From Oceanospirillaceae bacterium UBA7410 (lineage in GTDB: Bacteria > Pseudomonadota > Gammaproteobacteria > Pseudomonadales > Balneatricaceae): a DNA stretch of 6,364 nucleotides. The stretch covers positions 1 to 6,364 of the forward strand of contig DKMQ01000079.1 in NCBI GenBank assembly GCA_002470565.1. The letters are read 5' to 3'. The position numbers and the translations under genes were made by a program. Shown in pieces: positions 6,320 to 6,364 of the stretch (position 1 is its first letter; each line of letters starts with the position of its first letter). The notes under the pieces are model-generated. The model was not told the DNA's origin. It did not search any database and worked only from the letters and a program-made list of their open reading frames with translations.

Positions 6320-6364
6320 CTGTGATGATTAATGCGCTGAGTTAGCTAATTTTTTGACTAATAT

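Noticed and set aside
1..6364. CRISPR arrays, insertion sequences, tRNA or rRNA genes, toxin-antitoxin or defence genes
   Set aside because: No regularly spaced repeats, transposase, terminal repeats, cloverleaf or relevant protein motifs were seen; all long frames are accounted for by the listed genes.

Overview
The window is a stretch of core chromosome from a gammaproteobacterium of moderate G+C content. It is most likely a marine Oceanospirillales-type or Pseudomonas-related organism. This rests on the gene order aroQ-accB-accC-prmA, on enzyme sequences of the Escherichia/Pseudomonas type, and on a DUF2333 protein, a family I know from such bacteria. The genus cannot be fixed from the sequence alone. 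There is no insertion sequence, phage gene, CRISPR array, tRNA or rRNA.

Layout, left to right. Positions 1-107 hold the N-terminal end of a leftward TauE/SafE-type membrane permease that runs off the window. Next is prmA (145-1038, leftward), the ribosomal protein L11 methyltransferase. A structured gap of 168 bases (1039-1206) carries a strong leftward intrinsic terminator and, directly beside it, a perfect 16-bp inverted repeat. The fatty-acid-synthesis genes accC (1207-2547) and accB (2562-3020) follow, then aroQ (3053-3493); all three are leftward and closely spaced, so they probably form one operon transcribed aroQ-accB-accC. A divergent control region (3494-3651) contains two interlocked sigma70-like promoters, one for aroQ and one for the rightward genes. 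Rightward are an uncharacterised lipoprotein (3652-4635) and a DUF2333 inner-membrane protein (4696-5706). They converge, across a 52-base gap with a hairpin, on ppa (5759-6286, leftward), inorganic pyrophosphatase.

How the genes work together. AccB and AccC are the biotin carrier and biotin carboxylase of acetyl-CoA carboxylase, which makes malonyl-CoA for fatty acid synthesis. AroQ works in the shikimate pathway. PrmA modifies the translation apparatus. Ppa removes the pyrophosphate released by biosynthetic reactions. The lipoprotein and the DUF2333 protein may be an envelope pair, one probably at the outer membrane and one in the inner membrane, but no function can be assigned from sequence.

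I do not see a clear new biological system. The points most worth a second look are the unknown lipoprotein next to DUF2333, the interlocked divergent promoters, the double hairpin between accC and prmA, and the GTG start of accB with an overlapping decoy ATG.
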